Shown: piece by piece, positions 15,192 through 17,273 of the stretch
Layout: every line of letters starts with the position of its first letter
How positions within the stretch are numbered: position 1 is the first letter of the stretch
Assembly: GCA_023413555.1 (NCBI GenBank)
Contig: JAEZPG010000025.1
Span: 1 to 17,273, forward strand
Reading direction: 5' to 3'
From: Bacillota bacterium
GTDB taxonomy: Bacteria > Bacillota > Clostridia > Lachnospirales > Lachnospiraceae
Length of the DNA stretch: 17,273 bases
Translations under genes and position numbers: made by a program
The notes under the pieces: generated by a model
The model's database searches: none
What the model saw: only the letters and a program-made list of their open reading frames with translations
What the model was told of the DNA's origin: nothing

Positions 15192-17180
15192 ATGAAAATA
15201 TCCTTAAGGATCAAAACAATAATTCTTGTAATCATTGTTGCTATTCTTATTGCAACAGTTTCCATACTCATCAGTTACAATACCTATGCAAAAACCATCG
15301 ACGGCTACTATAAAACGACATTGACAAACCTTGCTGAGACGGCTGCTTCCATGATGGACTCAGATAAGATTGAGGAGTACTATCAGACCCTTAAAAAAGA
15401 TGAAGAGTATGAGAAATATCTGAATATCCTATTTGAAATTAAAGAAAATAACGATATTGAATATTTATATATTGAAAAGATAGTTGGTAATAATGCAGTG
15501 GCAATCATGGATGCAGACAGATCAGATACTGCAATGAAGCTGGGAGATACCTTTGATATCTCTGAGGGTGCAGATGTAACTTCTCTAAGCGAAGGAATTC
15601 CGGCTTTTATTAGTAACGAGCCAGAAGTAGGCTGGGTATGCTCCATCTTCAGTCCAATTAAAGATTCTTCTGGTAAAGTAGTTGCCTTAGTTGGTGCAGA
15701 TATGTCTATGGACGATGTTATGCATGAAAGAAGAATCTTCTTAATGACAGTCTGTGTTGCTATTCTGGTGACCACTATTTTAGCAGTTGCGATATTGCTG
15801 GTAATCATTCAGAAGATTGTTGTAAAACCGATCAATCTTCTGTCAGTAGCAACGTCCAATTTTGTATCTGACAAAGAAAATGAGAACAACGATGGTAAAG
15901 TGTCACTGATCTCTTCTTTGCAAATACATAGCGGTGATGAGTTACAGACCTTATCTGAAGCCATTAAGACGATGGAAGCGGATATCAATGAATATATCAA
16001 CAACTTAACAGAGGTAACTATAGAGCGGGAGCGTATGGGTGCTGAACTAAATGTTGCCACTCAGATTCAGGCGGATATGCTACCTAGAATATTCCCTGCC
16101 TTTCCGGAAAGAACAGAGTTTGATATCTTTGCTACTATGTTGCCAGCCAAAGAAGTTGGAGGAGATTTTTATGATTTCTTCCTAGTAGATGAGGATCATA
16201 TTGCCATTGTCATAGCAGATGTGTCAGGAAAGGGTGTTCCGGCTGCTTTATTCATGGTAATCGCTAAGACCTTGATAAAGAATCATGCCCAAGGTGGACT
16301 TAGTCCGGCAGCTATATTTACCAGTACCAATGAACAACTCTGTGAAGGCAATGAGGCAGGTTTGTTTGTAACTGCCTGGATGGGTATCATAGAGATCTCT
16401 ACCGGCAATATGACCTATGTCAACGCAGGTCATAATCCACCATGTATCAAGACGCAGGACGAGGGCTTTCAGTATCTCAAATCCAGACCAGGCTTTGTCT
16501 TGGCAGGGATGGAGGGAATCAAGTATAAAGAATTCACTATGCAGCTCTCTAAAGGTGATATGCTATATCTGTATACAGACGGTGTTAGCGAATCCACCAA
16601 TAGTAATAATGAACTATATGGCGAAGATCGGCTTCATGAATTGCTGAACCAATGTCTAGACCTGTCTTCAGAGGAACTGCTATATAAGGTCAAAGAAAGT
16701 TTGGATGAATTTGTTCAGGAGGCACCTCAGTTTGACGATATCACCATGCTGGCTTTTTGTTATCAGGGCAATGGTAAGGGGGATGTCAGTACCAAGAGGT
16801 TCCCAGCCAAGTTAGAGGAACTGAGTCGTGTAAGTGATTTTGTTGAGGAGATACTGAGAAACTGTAATGCATCAGAAAAAGCCATAAACCAGGTCAATAT
16901 CATAGTGGATGAGCTGGCTTCCAATGTTTTGAAGTATAGTGGCAGTGATTACTTGGAGATGTCATGCTCTGTAAATGAGAATACAATTCTGTTGCAGTTT
17001 ATGGACTCCGGAATGGAGTATAATCCGTTAAATGGACCAGAGGTTGATATAACCCTTTCGGCAGATGAGCGTCAGATTGGAGGGTTAGGAGTGCTAATGG
17101 TTAAGCAGATGGCTAATAGAATAGAATACTCCTATGAGAATCAATGTAATATCCTTACGGTACAATACACTTGGGAATAA
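15192..17180 (+). CDS. Membrane sensor with HAMP-like linker, SpoIIE-type PP2C phosphatase and C-terminal ATPase (kinase-like) domain
   Basis: The 662-residue protein starts with a membrane helix (about 8-29), an outside sensor region (about 30-180, probably Cache-like, with EVGWVCSIFSPI and GKVVALVGADMS), a second helix (about 182-208) and a HAMP-like linker with coiled coil (about 209-285). The PP2C domain (about 300-525) has GGDFYD (323-328), ADVSGKG (342-348), YTDGVSES (461-468) and FDDIT (514-518); all metal-binding Asp residues are present, so it should be active. Residues about 535-662 form a SpoIIAB/RsbW-like ATPase domain with N-box VDELASN (Asn578), DSG (605-607) and GGLG (630-633), all intact. 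Phosphatase and kinase-like domain in one polypeptide suggest it sets the phosphorylation state of the STAS protein at 11432-11728 in response to an external signal. It is the last gene before the terminator. Confidence 0.92.
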   Translation: MKISLRIKTIILVIIVAILIATVSILISYNTYAKTIDGYYKTTLTNLAETAASMMDSDKIEEYYQTLKKDEEYEKYLNILFEIKENNDIEYLYIEKIVGNNAVAIMDADRSDTAMKLGDTFDISEGADVTSLSEGIPAFISNEPEVGWVCSIFSPIKDSSGKVVALVGADMSMDDVMHERRIFLMTVCVAILVTTILAVAILLVIIQKIVVKPINLLSVATSNFVSDKENENNDGKVSLISSLQIHSGDELQTLSEAIKTMEADINEYINNLTEVTIERERMGAELNVATQIQADMLPRIFPAFPERTEFDIFATMLPAKEVGGDFYDFFLVDEDHIAIVIADVSGKGVPAALFMVIAKTLIKNHAQGGLSPAAIFTSTNEQLCEGNEAGLFVTAWMGIIEISTGNMTYVNAGHNPPCIKTQDEGFQYLKSRPGFVLAGMEGIKYKEFTMQLSKGDMLYLYTDGVSESTNSNNELYGEDRLHELLNQCLDLSSEELLYKVKESLDEFVQEAPQFDDITMLAFCYQGNGKGDVSTKRFPAKLEELSRVSDFVEEILRNCNASEKAINQVNIIVDELASNVLKYSGSDYLEMSCSVNENTILLQFMDSGMEYNPLNGPEVDITLSADERQIGGLGVLMVKQMANRIEYSYENQCNILTVQYTWE

Positions 17181-17192
17181 AGGAATAGAAAA

Positions 17193-17234
17193 GGAACGAA
17201 AAATGGTATAAAAACACATGCCATTTTTCGTTCC
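17193..17234 (+). terminator. Operon-end hairpin terminator
   Basis: GGAACGAAAAATGG (17193-17206) pairs perfectly over 14 bases with CCATTTTTCGTTCC (17221-17234); three further inner pairs (207-209 with 218-220) are possible. The loop is A-rich. It is followed by CTTTATTTATG, a T-rich but interrupted tract, and preceded by an A-rich stretch, so it may also act on transcripts from the other strand. It begins 12 bases after the last stop codon. The remaining bases to 17273 contain nothing recognisable. Confidence 0.85.
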
Positions 17235-17273
17235 CTTTATTTATGTTCAAAATGTTGATAATCTTTGCTTGGG

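Noticed and set aside
1..17273. CRISPR arrays, tRNA or rRNA genes, insertion sequences
   Set aside because: No spaced repeat array, tRNA-like fold, rRNA sequence, transposase or terminal inverted repeat was seen; almost all bases are in coding genes.

Overview
The window is one densely packed, single-strand block of genes from an AT-rich low-GC Gram-positive bacterium, most likely a clostridium of the Lachnospiraceae type. This placement rests on codon use, strong GGAGG-type ribosome binding sites, SpoIIE/SpoIIA-like signalling proteins and an NHLM-type export system; the species cannot be named from the sequence. Almost all of it reads as one ribosomal-peptide (RiPP) operon. The window starts inside a precursor gene, so the promoter lies outside, and the operon ends at a strong hairpin at about 17193-17234.

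Region 1 (1-576): two tandem precursor peptide genes, the first truncated by the window edge. The complete one has a Nif11-like leader ending in a double-glycine site and a short core rich in Gly, Ala and Val that contains no cysteine. The two cores differ in the middle but share a Lys as first core residue and the ending VAAAVG. A strong stem-loop (510-543) separates the precursors from the enzyme genes.

Region 2 (577-3239): an AMP-forming acyl ligase, a stand-alone acyl carrier protein and a GNAT-type acyltransferase. Together they suggest that an acyl group is activated, loaded on the carrier and transferred to the peptide, giving a lipidated RiPP. The acyl chain and target residue are inferred, not seen.

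Region 3 (3241-9596): the NHLM export set: a HlyD-like membrane fusion protein, an ABC transporter with an N-terminal C39 peptidase (leader removal after Gly-Gly), and a second ABC transporter without C39.

Region 4 (9614-11414): a SAM-dependent methyltransferase and an unrecognised protein that carries a convincing HExxH...ExxxD zinc-peptidase signature.

Region 5 (11432-17180): a partner-switching module mixed with membrane and acyltransferase-fold genes: a STAS-domain antagonist, a DUF2156 (MprF-like) protein, a MATE transporter fused to a SpoIIAB/RsbW-like ATPase domain, another GNAT, and a membrane sensor combining PP2C phosphatase and a histidine-kinase-like ATPase domain. No sigma factor is encoded here. 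The ATPase domain on the MATE transporter has lost the N-box Asn that the sensor protein keeps. The most interesting reading is that STAS phosphorylation may control a transporter, and perhaps self-protection, directly rather than through transcription.
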